Origin: Rhizomonospora bruguierae
Lineage (GTDB): Bacteria; Actinomycetota; Actinomycetes; Mycobacteriales; Micromonosporaceae
Direction: 5' to 3'
Length of the DNA stretch: 53,107 bases
Assembly (NCBI RefSeq): GCF_018397995.1
Contig: NZ_BBQH01000042.1
Coordinates: forward strand, 1-53,107
Shown here one piece after another: positions 7,548 to 17,325 of the stretch. The translations under genes were made by a program, and so were the position numbers. The notes beneath the pieces were generated by a model, which saw only the letters and a list, made by a program, of their open reading frames with translations, made no database searches and was not told the DNA's origin. The first letter of the stretch is position 1. Each line of letters begins with the position of its first letter.

Positions 7548-10373
7548 ATGACCGCCTTCGCCGACCGCCACATCGGCCCCACGCCCGAGGACCAGCGCCG
7601 CATGCTGGACGCGGTCGGCTACGGCTCGGTGGACGAACTGATGGACGCGGCGATCCCCGAGGTGATCCGCTGGCACGGCACGCTGGACCTGCCGCCGGCC
7701 GGTACCGAGGAGCAGGCGCTCGCCGAGCTGCGGGCGATCGCCGGCCGGAACACCGTCGCGACCTCCATGATCGGCCTCGGCTACCACGGGACGCACACCC
7801 CGCCGGTGATCCGCCGCAACGTGCTGGAGAACCCGGCCTGGTACACGGCGTACACGCCGTACCAGCCGGAGATCAGCCAGGGCCGGCTGGAGGCGCTGCT
7901 GAACTTCCAGACGATGGTGGCGGACCTGACCGGGCTGGCCACCGCCAACGCGTCGATGCTGGACGAGGGGACCGCCGCGGCGGAGGCGATGACGCTCGCC
8001 CGCCGCGCCGGCCGGTCGAAGAGCAATGTGTACCTGGTGGACGCGGACACGCTGCCGCAGACGCTGTCGGTGATCGGCACCCGGGCCGAGCCGCTCGGCA
8101 TCGAGGTCCGGATTATCGATATCGACAATCCGGAAACGGCCCTGCCGGACGCGTTCTTCGGGCTGCACCTGCAGTACCCGGGCGCGTCGGGGGCGGTGCG
8201 CGACCACGCGGCGGTCATCGCGGCGGCCCACGAGCGGGGCGCGCTCGTCACGGTCGCCGCCGACCTGCTCGCCCTCACCCTGCTGCGTCCGCCGGGGGAG
8301 GCCGGCGCCGACATCGCGGTCGGGAACACGCAGCGGTTCGGGGTACCGATGGGCTTCGGCGGCCCGCACGCCGGCTACCTGGTGGTGCGCGCCGGCCTGG
8401 AGCGCATGCTGCCGGGGCGCCTGGTGGGCGTGTCCCGGGACGCGGACGGCAACCCGGCGTACCGGCTGGCCCTGCAGACGCGCGAGCAGCACATCCGGCG
8501 GGAGAAGGCGACCAGCAACATCTGCACCGCGCAGGTGCTCCTCGCCGTCATCGCCAGCATGTACGCGGTGTACCACGGGCCGGAGGGCCTGCGGGCGATC
8601 GCCGAGCGGACCCACGCGAAGGCGGCGCGGCTGGCGGCCGGGCTGCGCGAGGGCGGGGTGGCCCTGGCGGAGCAGCCGTTCTTCGACACCGTCACGGCGA
8701 CGGTGCCGGGGCGGGCGGCCGGGGTGGTCGCGGCCGCCGCCGAGCGCGGGGTGAACCTGCGCCTGGCCGGGCCGGACACGGTCGGCGTCGCCTGCGACGA
8801 GACCACCACCGATGCCCACCTGGCGGCGGTGTTCGCCGCGTTCGGCGTCGCCGAGCCGGCCGGCGACGGGCACGACGCGCTCCCGCCGGGGCTGGCCCGG
8901 ATTACCGAATTTCTGACGCACCCGGTGTTCCACGCCCACCGGTCCGAGACGGCGATGCTGCGGTACCTGCGCCGGCTCGCCGACTTCGACTTCGCCCTGG
9001 ACCGGGGCATGATCCCGCTCGGCTCGTGCACGATGAAGCTGAACGCGACCGCCGAGCTGGAGCCGATCAGCTGGCCCGGGTTCGCCGACCTGCACCCGTT
9101 CGCGCCGGCGGGGCAGGCCGCGGGGTACCGCGAGCTGATCGGTCAACTGGAGGGGTGGCTGGCCACGCTCACCGGGTACGACGCGGTGAGCGTGCAGCCG
9201 AACGCCGGGTCGCAGGGCGAACTGGCCGGCCTGCTCGCGATCCGTGCGTACCACCGGGCGAACGGGGCGGGGCACCGGGACGTGTGCCTCATCCCGTCCA
9301 GCGCGCACGGGACCAACGCGGCCAGTGCCGTCATGGCGGGCATGCGGGTGGTCGTGGTGGCGTGCGACCCGGAGGGCAACGTGGACCTCGCCGACCTGGA
9401 CCGCAAGATCGAGGCGCACCGGCCGGCGCTGGCCGCCATCATGGTCACGTACCCGTCCACGCACGGGGTGTACGAGTCGGGCATCGCGGCGCTGTGCGCG
9501 AAGGTGCACGACGCCGGCGGCCAGGTGTACGTGGACGGCGCCAACCTCAACGCGCTGCTCGGGTACGCCAAGCCGGGCCGGTTCGGGGCGGACGTGTCGC
9601 ACCTGAACCTGCACAAGACGTTCTGCATCCCGCACGGCGGTGGCGGTCCCGGCGTCGGGCCGGTGGCGGTGCGCGCCCACCTCGCCCCGTACCTGCCGGG
9701 CGACCCGCTCGCCCCGCGACGCGAGGACGGGGTCGGGTCGGTGTCGGCGGCGGCGCACGGCTCGGCCGGCATCCTCCCCATCCCGTGGGCGTACCTGCGG
9801 ATGATGGGTGGCGAGGGGCTGACCCGCGCCACGGCCGCCGCGGTGCTCTCCGCGAACTACGTGGCCGCCCGGCTGCGGGACCACTACCCGGTGCTGTACG
9901 CCGGCAACAAGGGCCTGGTCGCGCACGAGTGCATCCTGGACCTGCGCCCGCTGACCAGGGCGACCGGCGTGACCGTGGACGACGTCGCCAAGCGGCTGAT
10001 CGACTACGGCTTCCACGCCCCGACGATGTCGTTCCCAGTGGCCGGCACGCTGATGGTCGAGCCGACCGAGTCCGAGGACCTGGCCGAGCTGGACCGGTTC
10101 TGCGCGGCGATGGTCGCCATCCGGGCGGAGATCGACCGGGTCGGCTCGGGCGAGTGGCCGAAGGGCGACAACCCGCTGGCGAACGCGCCGCATACCGCGC
10201 AGATGGTCACCGGGGACGAGTGGCGCCACCCGTACCCGCGTTCGGTGGCGGCGTACCCGGCGGGCGTGGACCGCGCGGGCAAGTACTGGCCGCCGGTGCG
10301 GCGCATCGACGGGGCCTACGGCGACCGCAACCTGGTCTGCGCCTGCCCGCCCCCGGAGGCGTTCGAGCAGTAG
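7548..10373 (+). CDS. gcvP: Glycine dehydrogenase (decarboxylating), P-protein
   Basis: 941 residues, the full length of a single-chain P-protein. ATG 7548 has GGAG at 7538-7541. N-terminal [11 protein letters not shown], the central LGSCTMKLN and the PLP-lysine motif HLNLHKTF (Lys690) followed by IPHGGGGPG are all diagnostic. The enzyme decarboxylates glycine and passes the aminomethyl group to the lipoyl H-protein of the glycine cleavage system. gcvT and gcvH are not adjacent, so this is a stand-alone gcvP controlled by the riboswitch just upstream. Confidence 0.97.
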   Translation: MTAFADRHIGPTPEDQRRMLDAVGYGSVDELMDAAIPEVIRWHGTLDLPPAGTEEQALAELRAIAGRNTVATSMIGLGYHGTHTPPVIRRNVLENPAWYTAYTPYQPEISQGRLEALLNFQTMVADLTGLATANASMLDEGTAAAEAMTLARRAGRSKSNVYLVDADTLPQTLSVIGTRAEPLGIEVRIIDIDNPETALPDAFFGLHLQYPGASGAVRDHAAVIAAAHERGALVTVAADLLALTLLRPPGEAGADIAVGNTQRFGVPMGFGGPHAGYLVVRAGLERMLPGRLVGVSRDADGNPAYRLALQTREQHIRREKATSNICTAQVLLAVIASMYAVYHGPEGLRAIAERTHAKAARLAAGLREGGVALAEQPFFDTVTATVPGRAAGVVAAAAERGVNLRLAGPDTVGVACDETTTDAHLAAVFAAFGVAEPAGDGHDALPPGLARITEFLTHPVFHAHRSETAMLRYLRRLADFDFALDRGMIPLGSCTMKLNATAELEPISWPGFADLHPFAPAGQAAGYRELIGQLEGWLATLTGYDAVSVQPNAGSQGELAGLLAIRAYHRANGAGHRDVCLIPSSAHGTNAASAVMAGMRVVVVACDPEGNVDLADLDRKIEAHRPALAAIMVTYPSTHGVYESGIAALCAKVHDAGGQVYVDGANLNALLGYAKPGRFGADVSHLNLHKTFCIPHGGGGPGVGPVAVRAHLAPYLPGDPLAPRREDGVGSVSAAAHGSAGILPIPWAYLRMMGGEGLTRATAAAVLSANYVAARLRDHYPVLYAGNKGLVAHECILDLRPLTRATGVTVDDVAKRLIDYGFHAPTMSFPVAGTLMVEPTESEDLAELDRFCAAMVAIRAEIDRVGSGEWPKGDNPLANAPHTAQMVTGDEWRHPYPRSVAAYPAGVDRAGKYWPPVRRIDGAYGDRNLVCACPPPEAFEQ

Positions 10374-10823
10374 CCGTACCCGTCGCCCGTCGATTTTGGC
10401 CTCGTGATGGGTGACAAATGCCGCGATCACCCTCGAACCAGGCGCTGGGTCGCCCGCCGGTACGGGTCGACGAGGAGCCCGGAGCGTTCGTTGGAGAAGG
10501 TCGCGGGCAGGCTGCCAACCTCCAAGATCGACGGAGGGGCAGGCGCAAGGGGGCGGGCGCGAGGGGCGGAGGGCCCGCCGGGCCGTGCCCAGCGGCGGAG
10601 GGCGGACGGCGGAAAGCGGGGTATCGCGGCGGGTCGCCCGCCGGGCTCGACGGCGGCGTCGAGGCTGTCCGGGACCGTTCCGGCTGCGCTTCCGGGCGAC
10701 TCTGGTCGCTCTCGGTGATGGGCGTTCATGTCACGGAACGGTCCGTGGTGCTGCCTCGGTGCTGCTGCTGTGCGGTGTTGTCGTGCGGTCGTGCCGTGGT
10801 GCGGTCGTGCCGGCGTGGGTCGC
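10374..10823. other. Intergenic region after gcvP; possible coding remnant
   Basis: About 450 bp with no gene I can support. On the minus strand, 10427-10530 encodes about 34 residues ending ATFSNERSGLLVDPYRRATQ plus six more, with unusually protein-like composition for this GC content. It may be the end of a decayed gene, but I do not recognise it. No clear T-rich terminator follows gcvP. Confidence 0.3.
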
Positions 10824-11024
10824 TCAGGCGGCGAGGGCGTGCTGGGCCGGGCCGCGGTGCGGCTCGATGCAGCTGCCGTCGGGCAGCAGCTCGCCGGTGT
10901 CCTCAAAGGCGATCACTCCGTTGCAGAGCAGGCTCCAGCCCTGTTCCGGTACGGCGGTGATCACTCTGGCGGCCTCCCGGTCGACGGCGTCGGCGGAGGG
11001 GCAGGGGGGTAGGTGCGTACACAT
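10824..11024 (-). CDS. Small DUF5999-like protein
   Basis: 66 residues beginning MCTHLPPCPSADAVDREAAR, followed by PEQGWSLLCNGVIAFEDTGELLPDG. This matches my memory of DUF5999, a small actinobacterial family of unknown function with a CxHxPPCP N-terminus. ATG 11024 has a GGAG eight bases upstream; the in-frame codon at 11054 would add a His-rich tail and has no ribosome-binding site. The Cys/His N-terminus could bind a metal. It stands alone. Confidence 0.78.
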   Translation of the reverse strand: MCTHLPPCPSADAVDREAARVITAVPEQGWSLLCNGVIAFEDTGELLPDGSCIEPHRGPAQHALAA

Positions 11025-11247
11025 CGGGGTCTCCGGACTGTGGTGGTGTGTCACCGTTCACATGACCAGTAACGCACAGTACTACGTTTTTGGGCGCATC
11101 ATCGAACCCGTTTCGGCGGCGAATGGGGCGGATCCCCCGTTCGGCCGAGGCGGTTCGGGCCGGTGGTCCCATCGGCGGCTCCGTCGGCGCCGAACCGGCT
11201 CTTCCGACCAGTGTAGGCATCTCCCCGCCAACGCGGTGACCTCGAAT

Positions 11248-11259
11248 GGGAGCGCTCCC
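11248..11259. promoter_or_regulatory. CebR/LacI-type operator, orphan
   Basis: GGGAGCGCTCCC is a perfect 12-bp palindrome. With the preceding T it matches 13 of 14 positions of TGGGAGCGCTCCCA, the operator used by actinobacterial CebR-like LacI regulators of oligosaccharide genes. No sugar-utilisation gene lies next to it. Confidence 0.45.
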
Positions 11260-11644
11260 CTTCGCAGGCGTCCGCGTCCGCGGCCAGGTTGCTGAGCCTT
11301 GCCGTGGCGGCGACTCCCCACCCATGGTCGGACGCTATCAACGGGCAAGCTGTTCGATGCCGGACAGGTGGTGCGTCGGCAATACGGCCGGTATTCATTC
11401 CCGGGCACGGTGACTCTTCGTGTATGTGGGGCGCACCTGGCGAACCCGCGCCGGCGAGCCCGGGCGGTACGGCGACGCCCCGCCGGTCATCGCGATCGAG
11501 CCGTAACGGCGCCGGGTGGCGTTCGGTCGCCTCGCCGCCGTTGATCCGCCCCGGTGAGCGCGACCGCCCCGCGGCCGCCGCTGATCAGCCGGATGATCCA
11601 CCGGACGGACGTGCCCGGGGCGACCCGGAAGAGTAAGGATCAGC

Positions 11645-11650
11645 TACGCT
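11645..11650 (+). promoter_or_regulatory. -10 box for leaderless def
   Basis: TACGCT followed by 8 nt and ATG 11659; no Shine-Dalgarno sequence lies between them. Confidence 0.45.
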
Positions 11651-11658
11651 TTCCGGTC

Positions 11659-12165
11659 ATGACCGTTCGGCCGATCCGGCTGCTCGGGGACCCGGTGCTG
11701 CGCACCCCCACCGAGCCCGTCACCTCCTTCGACGCCACCCTGCGGGAACTGGTCGCCGACCTGCTGGACACCGTCGCGCTCGCGGGCCGCGCCGGGGTGG
11801 CCGCCCCGCAGATCGGGGTCAGCGCCCGGGTGTTCAGCTACCGCGCCGACGGGCAGACCGGGTACGTGGTGAACCCGGAGCTGGAGGTCGGCGAGGAACT
11901 CCAGGACGGCGAGGAGGGCTGCCTGTCCATCCCGGAGCTGTACTTCCCGACCCCGCGGGCCATGCACGCGACGGTGCGCGGCTTCGACCAGCACGGCACG
12001 CCGATCACGGTCAGCGGCAGCGGCTTCCTGGCACGGGCGCTCCAGCACGAGACCCAGCACCTGGACGGCATCCTGTACGTGGACACGCTCAAGGGCCAGA
12101 CCCGGCGGGAAGCGCTGCGGAGCATCCGGGCGGCCCCGTGGGCCGGGCAGCGGGCAAGCCGCTAG
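11659..12165 (+). CDS. def: Peptide deformylase
   Basis: 168 residues. All three family motifs are present: GVAAPQIG (motif 1), EGCLSIPE (motif 2, Cys metal ligand) and QHETQHLDG (motif 3, HExxH metal ligands and catalytic Glu). It removes the N-formyl group from nascent proteins. ATG 11659 gives the normal N-terminus (MTVRPIRLLGDPVL) and sits 8 nt after TACGCT; longer in-frame starts only add Arg/Pro-rich sequence. Motif 3 has Thr-Gln where most enzymes have a hydrophobic residue and Asp or Glu, a small variation. Its stop overlaps that of the convergent decarboxylase gene. Confidence 0.95.
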   Translation: MTVRPIRLLGDPVLRTPTEPVTSFDATLRELVADLLDTVALAGRAGVAAPQIGVSARVFSYRADGQTGYVVNPELEVGEELQDGEEGCLSIPELYFPTPRAMHATVRGFDQHGTPITVSGSGFLARALQHETQHLDGILYVDTLKGQTRREALRSIRAAPWAGQRASR

Positions 12166-13316
12166 AGAACGACCATCTCCGGGTACGGGTGGCGCAGGAA
12201 CTCGCGGTGCGAGATGTCCCAGCCGTAGGCGCCGGTGCGGGGGAACACGAGCAGGTCGCCGGCCCGCAGTCGCGCCACCGGGTGGTCGCGGGCCAGAACG
12301 TCGCGCGGCGTGCACAGCTCACCGACCGCGTCCACGGTGGTGTCGCGGATCTCGGGGCGCGGGAACGGGTACGGCCAGCGGTCCACCGGCAGGACCGTGA
12401 ACGGGTGGCTGTAGCCCCAGGCCGCCGGGAGCCGGAAGTGGTGGGTGCCGCCGCGCAGCACCGCGAACCAGCGCCCGTGGGTGCGCTTGAGGTCCAGCAC
12501 CTCGGCCGCGTACCAGCCGGCGGCGGCGGCCAGGTACCGGCCCGGCTCGACGGCCAGCTCGACGCCGTCGGGCACGGCGATGCCGGACAGCGCGGCCGGG
12601 TCGAACGCCGCCGCACCGGTGTAGTCGACGCCGAAGCCGCCGCCGGCGTTCACGTACCGCAGCGGGAAGCCCGCCCGCGCCGCCGCCCCGAGGGACCAGT
12701 CCAGCGCGTCCTCGATGAAGGCGGCGTGCGCGGCGGCGTCCAGATTGTTGGAGACGGCGTGCAGGTGAAAGCCGACCAGGTCGAGGCCGGGCAGCGACCG
12801 GGCGAGCGCGGCGGCGTCCGGCAGGCCGTCCTCGTCGATGCCGAACGGCGTCGGGGTTCCGGTCATCCGGTGGCTGCCGGCGGGGCCCGCGCCGCGCCGG
12901 TTCACCCGCAGGGCGATCGTCGCCGCCCGACCGCCGGCGACCACGGCGAGGCGGCGCAGCTCGTGGCGGCTCTCGACGTGGATCGTGGCGCCGGCCGCGA
13001 CCGCCGCCGCCAGGTCCCGATCGGTCTTCGCCGGCCCACCGATGGCCACCCGCCGGGCGCCGGCGGCCACGGCGAGGGCCAGTTCCCCGCCCGAGGCGAC
13101 CTCGAGGCCATCCGTGGCCGCGGCCAGCGTCCGCACCACCGCCGGGTGGCCGTTGGCCTTCACCGCGTACAGCAGTGTGGTGCCGGCGGGCAGCGCGGCG
13201 CGCAGGGCGGCGGCCGTCGCGCGCAACGCCGCCGTGTCGTACACGTAGGCGCAGGCGGGGGAGGGCAGCTCGCGCAGCGCGGCGGCAACCCGCTCGGGGA
13301 TCGGTTCAGGGCGCAT
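12162..13316 (-). CDS. Type III PLP-dependent decarboxylase, SbnH-like
   Basis: 384 residues with an alanine-racemase-like N-terminal barrel. YAVKANGHPAVV supplies the PLP lysine, FHLHAVSNN and GGGFGVDY follow, and VEPGRYLAAAAGW and FPRTGAYGWDIS lie in the C-terminal barrel. The family includes ornithine/diaminopimelate decarboxylases and SbnH, which decarboxylates a siderophore intermediate. Its ATG lies 11 bp inside the upstream IucA/IucC synthetase gene, so it is the third gene of a tightly coupled operon. By analogy it makes the diamine unit or decarboxylates a citryl-diamino-acid intermediate; the exact substrate is inferred. Confidence 0.88.
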   Translation of the reverse strand: MRPEPIPERVAAALRELPSPACAYVYDTAALRATAAALRAALPAGTTLLYAVKANGHPAVVRTLAAATDGLEVASGGELALAVAAGARRVAIGGPAKTDRDLAAAVAAGATIHVESRHELRRLAVVAGGRAATIALRVNRRGAGPAGSHRMTGTPTPFGIDEDGLPDAAALARSLPGLDLVGFHLHAVSNNLDAAAHAAFIEDALDWSLGAAARAGFPLRYVNAGGGFGVDYTGAAAFDPAALSGIAVPDGVELAVEPGRYLAAAAGWYAAEVLDLKRTHGRWFAVLRGGTHHFRLPAAWGYSHPFTVLPVDRWPYPFPRPEIRDTTVDAVGELCTPRDVLARDHPVARLRAGDLLVFPRTGAYGWDISHREFLRHPYPEMVVL

Positions 13317-15186
13317 GCAGGGCGTTCCTCACCGGCACATACAGGTCGCCGCCGCCGTGGAGGCGCATCCGCACCAGCGCCTTATGCGGCACCACCGGGG
13401 CGGTGAAGGCGCGGTGGTCGTCCTGCGCCCCGGCTCCCATGTCGTCGTACGTTTCGTCCAGCACCTCGCGGACCCGCCGCCAGGCCGCCCGCTCGTCCAG
13501 GCCGTGCGAGCCCGTCAGCGTCACCACGATCTCGCCGAGGTGCGCCTGCACCGCGGTGTACCCGACCTTCGCGCGCAGCACGTCCGGGTCGCCGGTGGCG
13601 ATCACCGAGCCGGGCCACAGCGGCAGGTCGATACCGGCGGCCGCGAGCCGGGGACCGTGCACGCGCAGCCCGGCGAAGTCCCGCAACGCGATCCGCGCGG
13701 GCACCCCGTCCACGAAGGTGGGCAGGCAGTTCTGCAGGTGGACCTCCAGCCCGACCCCGTACCGGGCCGCCAGCCGCAGCACCGGCGGCAGCAGCAGCGC
13801 GGCGTACTCGCCGACGAACCGCAGCGCGGCCTGGTCCGGCCGGCGCAGCCCGCGGGTGATCGCGTACCGGTCCACCAGTTCGGCCAGCACGGTCCGCCCG
13901 CTGACCGGCGACCGGGCCGGCAGAGCCCCGCCGGGAACCGCGATCTCGCCGGGTCGCAGCCGCTCGTCCAGGCCCGCGCGCAGAATGGCGGACAGGTCCC
14001 GCCCGGTTGCCGGCACCGCAGCCCCGGCGGCCTCCGCCATCAGTAACACCCGCTCCTCGCCCGCCAGCAGGCGGTGCAGCAGCGCCGAGACCGCCGGCCC
14101 GTTCCGGGCGCTGGCCACGGAGATGCTCCGCCGCGTCGAGGTGATCTGGATGTCCAGCGACAGCTTCAGGTACCGGTGGCGCCCGTCCGCGCCGATCGGC
14201 GGCAGCAGCGTGCGCAGGGCCGCGGTGGGCGCCGCGGGCAGGCTCGCCTCCACCGGGTGCAGCAGGCCGTCCCGCCACAGCGCCGCGTGCCGGTCGCGCA
14301 GCGCCGCCGTCAACTGCCATTCGTGTACGGGGTGCAGCGCGTACCCGGGCGGCGGGGCGGGCAGCTCCGGGTACGCGGCGGCGAGCGCGCGCCCCAGATC
14401 GTCGCCCTCGAGCGCGTCCCGCCGGACGGCCACGAACCCGACTCGGGTGTAGCCGGTCTCCAGATCGTGCGCGAGCAGGTCACCGACCCGCCAACCGAGC
14501 CGGGTGCGCCCGCACGGGTGCAGATTGTGCCCGTCCACGGCCAGCCGCTCGTACCGCAGGGCGCGCTGGTCCGCCGCCAGCCTGCCGTACAGGGCGACGA
14601 GGTCACGTGGTCCGCCGCCGGCGGGGTGAATGGCGGTCGCGGCAATGCCGTCGCCGGTGGCGCTGTCGGTGGCCGCGCTGTGACCGCCGGTGGTGTGGGC
14701 GGCGGCCCCATAGGTGGTCGCGCCGCCGGCGGCACCGCGATGGCCGGCGCCCTGTTGGGCGGTGCTCCGGTGGTCGGCGCCTGGTTGGGCGGCGCCCTGT
14801 TCAGCGGCGCTCTGATGGGTGGTGCCGGTGGCGGCGGTGCGGATGGCGCGGTCGAGGGCCTCGCGGCGGGCGTAGGCGACGGCGAGGTTCACCACGGCGT
14901 CGGTCAACTCGCCCGCGAGCGGCGGCAGCAGCGCGGCCGGGTCGGCGCCCGCCGCCGCCGGGAACTCCACCCGGTCGAAGCCGTGCCGGCGGCCCCGACC
15001 GGCGTAGCGCTCGCGGGCGTCGCCGATGTCCTCCCGACACAGCGCCCCGAGCAGCCGCCGCCCGACCGTGTCGGCCGCCCGGCCGAGCGAGCGCTGGAAT
15101 CCGTCCACCAGGTGCGGCGCCACCCGGTCCAGCTCGGCGGCGGCGTCCTCGGCGGCCGCGTCGAGGGCGGACGCGGCGGTCGTCAC
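13306..15186 (-). CDS. IucA/IucC-family siderophore synthetase (second)
   Basis: 626 residues from GTG 15186, which overlaps the preceding synthetase's TGA (GTGA). Family motifs are DGHNLHPCGRTRLGW (ATP/carboxylate site), HPVHEWQ, KLSLDIQITSTRRSIS, LEVHLQNCL and an FhuF-like C-terminal part. NIS synthetases adenylate citrate or a related carboxylate and join it to an amine or alcohol. Residues about 120-185 (DNA about 14630-14830) form a low-complexity Ala/Gly/Gln/Thr/His insert with repeated GAxHR/GAGHR-like units that normal family members lack; it splits the N-terminal helical region. The active-site motifs are otherwise intact. Confidence 0.9.
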   Translation of the reverse strand: MTTAASALDAAAEDAAAELDRVAPHLVDGFQRSLGRAADTVGRRLLGALCREDIGDARERYAGRGRRHGFDRVEFPAAAGADPAALLPPLAGELTDAVVNLAVAYARREALDRAIRTAATGTTHQSAAEQGAAQPGADHRSTAQQGAGHRGAAGGATTYGAAAHTTGGHSAATDSATGDGIAATAIHPAGGGPRDLVALYGRLAADQRALRYERLAVDGHNLHPCGRTRLGWRVGDLLAHDLETGYTRVGFVAVRRDALEGDDLGRALAAAYPELPAPPPGYALHPVHEWQLTAALRDRHAALWRDGLLHPVEASLPAAPTAALRTLLPPIGADGRHRYLKLSLDIQITSTRRSISVASARNGPAVSALLHRLLAGEERVLLMAEAAGAAVPATGRDLSAILRAGLDERLRPGEIAVPGGALPARSPVSGRTVLAELVDRYAITRGLRRPDQAALRFVGEYAALLLPPVLRLAARYGVGLEVHLQNCLPTFVDGVPARIALRDFAGLRVHGPRLAAAGIDLPLWPGSVIATGDPDVLRAKVGYTAVQAHLGEIVVTLTGSHGLDERAAWRRVREVLDETYDDMGAGAQDDHRAFTAPVVPHKALVRMRLHGGGDLYVPVRNALHAP

Positions 15187-16841
15187 GCGTACTCCGCGAG
15201 CGGGTTGGGCAGCGTGGCCCACCGGTCCGCGAGGGGGTCGGCGGCGAGCCGCATCGCGGTGGTGGCCTTGACCGGCAGCGCCGACGCGAACAGGCCGGCG
15301 AGGTCGGCCGGCTCCGCGCCGGGCACGTCGCGGATCTCCTGCGCGACCCGCCGCCACAGGACCGCGGGCTCCACACCGTGCGCCCGGGACAGCGCGGCGA
15401 CCCGCTCGGCCAGGGCGACCCCGGCGGACGCGTACACCTTCGTGCGCAGGACCTCGGGGTCGTCGCAGGGGACGTCGCCGTGCAGGGGAGGCGGCTCGAC
15501 GCCGTGGGCGCGCAGGAGCCGCGGGCTGATCCGGACCCCGCCCATATCCCGATAAGCGATGCCGGTAATCCGCTTATCGGCCACGACCGCGAGGGTGTTC
15601 TGCCCGTGCGCCTCCAGGGCGACACCCCGCCGCAGCAGGGCGAACAGCGGCGGCAGCAGCGCACCGGCGAGCCGCCCGACGAACGCGACCGGATCCCCGG
15701 TGGTGGTCAGCGCGGCCAGCGGCACGGCGCCGGCCGGGCTGCCCTGGCGCACCACCACCGCCAGGCTGCGGCACGGCTCCCCGTCAACCAGTGCCGCGCC
15801 GGCCGCCGTCTCCGCGAGCACGTCGACCCCGCCGAGCCGCGCGAGGAGCGCGCTGATCGCCGGTCCGTTGTGCAACGCGGCCGGGGAGACGGTACGGACC
15901 GCGCTGGTCATCTGCACGTCCACGGCCGTCTTGAGTTGACGCGCACCGTCGCTGAGGGTCCGCAACGACATCAGCGGGCGGGCGTGGACGACCTCGCCGG
16001 TCGGGCGCAGCCACGGGTACCGGTCGCGGACGTGGTCGAACTGCCACGGGTGCATGGGCAGCAACGGTGGCAGCCGTTCGCCGGTGCTCAGCCAGTGCCC
16101 CGCCGGCACGGCCACCAGCGGCAGCGCCACCAGCGGCCGGTGCTCGGGCGCGTAGGCGAGGACGTCCGCCGTGGTCATGCCGTGCCGCGTGCGGCAGCCG
16201 GGGTGCAGCGGGTGGCCGTCCACGACGGACTGCTCGGCGTCGCTCGGGTCGCGCCACGGCGGCGCGGTGGGCGGCTGGGCGGCGCGACCGAGGGCGAGGT
16301 TCGCCACGCTGTTGGCCAGTTCCGCCACGAACCGCTCCGGCCAGCCCAGGGCCCGCGCCAGCTCGGCCGGGTCGTCGAACGCGCGGCCGTCGCAGGTCAG
16401 GGCCAGCCCGTCCGGCGGTACGGCGAAAGCATCGGCCACCCACACCGGGCCGCACACGCTGGTGCCCGCATCGAGGTCGGTGAGGTGTTCGTGGCCGGGC
16501 TCCACCGCCGGGCCCGGGGCGATCGTGTCGGCGGCGCCGGAGCTGGACGGGCCGGCACACCGCTCCACCTCGCGTGGCCCGGCGAGCCGATTGGCGAGGG
16601 CGAGCGTGACTTCCAAGGTGCCGGTCCGCTGGTGGCGGGCGGTGAGGCCGGGGAGGGGTTCGCGGGCGAGGGCACCCCACAGCCGCGCGAGGACCGCGGC
16701 GCGGGCTCCGGGGAGGGCAGCGCGGAAGGGGGCGACCAGGTCAGGACGAAGGATACGCAGCGCCGCGAGGGTGGCACCGGCGTCGGGCGTGCCGGCCAGC
16801 GGCGGGCTGGCGGTAGCGCGGGTGCTGGTCAACGGCTCCAT
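15183..16841 (-). CDS. IucA/IucC-family siderophore synthetase (first)
   Basis: 552 residues from ATG 16841 (MEPLTSTRATA); the same frame is open for another 117 codons upstream but that part is Arg/Pro-rich shadow. Motifs are VVDGHPLHPGCRTRHGM, LLPMHPWQFDH, KTAVDVQMTSAVRTVS and LEAHGQNTL, all typical of NIS synthetases. It is the first gene of a three-gene operon (synthetase, synthetase, decarboxylase) with 4-bp and 11-bp overlaps. Two synthetases imply two amide or ester condensations, as in staphyloferrin- or achromobactin-like siderophores. No exporter or receptor gene is adjacent. Confidence 0.9.
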   Translation of the reverse strand: MEPLTSTRATASPPLAGTPDAGATLAALRILRPDLVAPFRAALPGARAAVLARLWGALAREPLPGLTARHQRTGTLEVTLALANRLAGPREVERCAGPSSSGAADTIAPGPAVEPGHEHLTDLDAGTSVCGPVWVADAFAVPPDGLALTCDGRAFDDPAELARALGWPERFVAELANSVANLALGRAAQPPTAPPWRDPSDAEQSVVDGHPLHPGCRTRHGMTTADVLAYAPEHRPLVALPLVAVPAGHWLSTGERLPPLLPMHPWQFDHVRDRYPWLRPTGEVVHARPLMSLRTLSDGARQLKTAVDVQMTSAVRTVSPAALHNGPAISALLARLGGVDVLAETAAGAALVDGEPCRSLAVVVRQGSPAGAVPLAALTTTGDPVAFVGRLAGALLPPLFALLRRGVALEAHGQNTLAVVADKRITGIAYRDMGGVRISPRLLRAHGVEPPPLHGDVPCDDPEVLRTKVYASAGVALAERVAALSRAHGVEPAVLWRRVAQEIRDVPGAEPADLAGLFASALPVKATTAMRLAADPLADRWATLPNPLAEYA

Positions 16842-16916
16842 CCGGGGCGTGGGGTCGCAACATCGTCCATTGTCCGTGCCGCCCCACCCGCCGCCATCCC
16901 GACCCCTCCAACCTAT

Positions 16917-16928
16917 CTTCCTAGGATG
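16917..16928. repeat. Direct repeat CTTCCTAGGATG, copy 1
   Basis: A 12-bp sequence containing the 8-bp palindrome TCCTAGGA, repeated exactly at 17211-17222. It lies about 75 bp upstream of the first siderophore synthetase gene. It does not match the consensus IdeR/DmdR iron box. Confidence 0.5.
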
Positions 16929-17210
16929 CCGCAGGCGGTGTGGGTTGCCGCACGCGTGCGCAGTGGCTTGGGACGTTGTACGCCACGGACAAGCGGGGGG
17001 AACGGGCTGCCATGTGGCGCCCGTGCTTGAGGGGCTGTTCGTTGTACTGGTCGGTCGCGATGTGTTGCCGATGACGCGGCCGATTAGCGAGCCGTGGACG
17101 CCAACGCCCGCAACGCTCGGGACTGCGGTGCTCCGGGCAGCGGGCAACCGGCCAGGACGGGGACACCGGAACCCGGGATGCACTCGACGCACGGCGGGTC
17201 ATCAATCCAG

Positions 17211-17222
17211 CTTCCTAGGATG
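17211..17222. repeat. Direct repeat CTTCCTAGGATG, copy 2
   Basis: Exact second copy, 294 bp to the right of the first and in the same orientation. The 282 bp between the copies contains no gene I can support and shows no terminal inverted repeats. Confidence 0.5.
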
Positions 17223-17280
17223 ACTTAGAGGACGTACGCCGTGCCACAGCTCAATACCGCATGATCAAGCACCGACGTCA

Positions 17281-17325
17281 CCCGGCTCGCCTCTGGACGG
17301 TGCGGACGTCCAGAGGCGAGCCGGG
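17281..17325. terminator. Perfect 18-bp hairpin
   Basis: Two perfectly complementary 18-nt arms (17281-17298 and 17308-17325) enclose a 9-nt loop. There is no T-run, as is common for actinobacterial terminators. It lies between the siderophore promoter region and a TetR fragment, with no intact gene ending into it from either side, so it may be left over from a lost gene or act as an insulator. Confidence 0.6.

Larger units (their letters stand above)
11025..11658. other. Long intergenic region upstream of def
   Basis: About 630 bp with no convincing gene on either strand. It holds a LacI-family-type operator at 11248-11259 and, next to the DUF5999-like gene, an AT-richer stretch (11060-11100) that is the likely promoter region of that gene. 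The rest shows no coding bias that survives inspection. Confidence 0.4.

Noticed and set aside
16890-16940. IdeR/DmdR iron box upstream of the siderophore operon
   Set aside because: CCTATCTTCCTAGGATG shares only short pieces with the TTAGGTTAGGCTAACCTAA consensus and lacks its symmetry.
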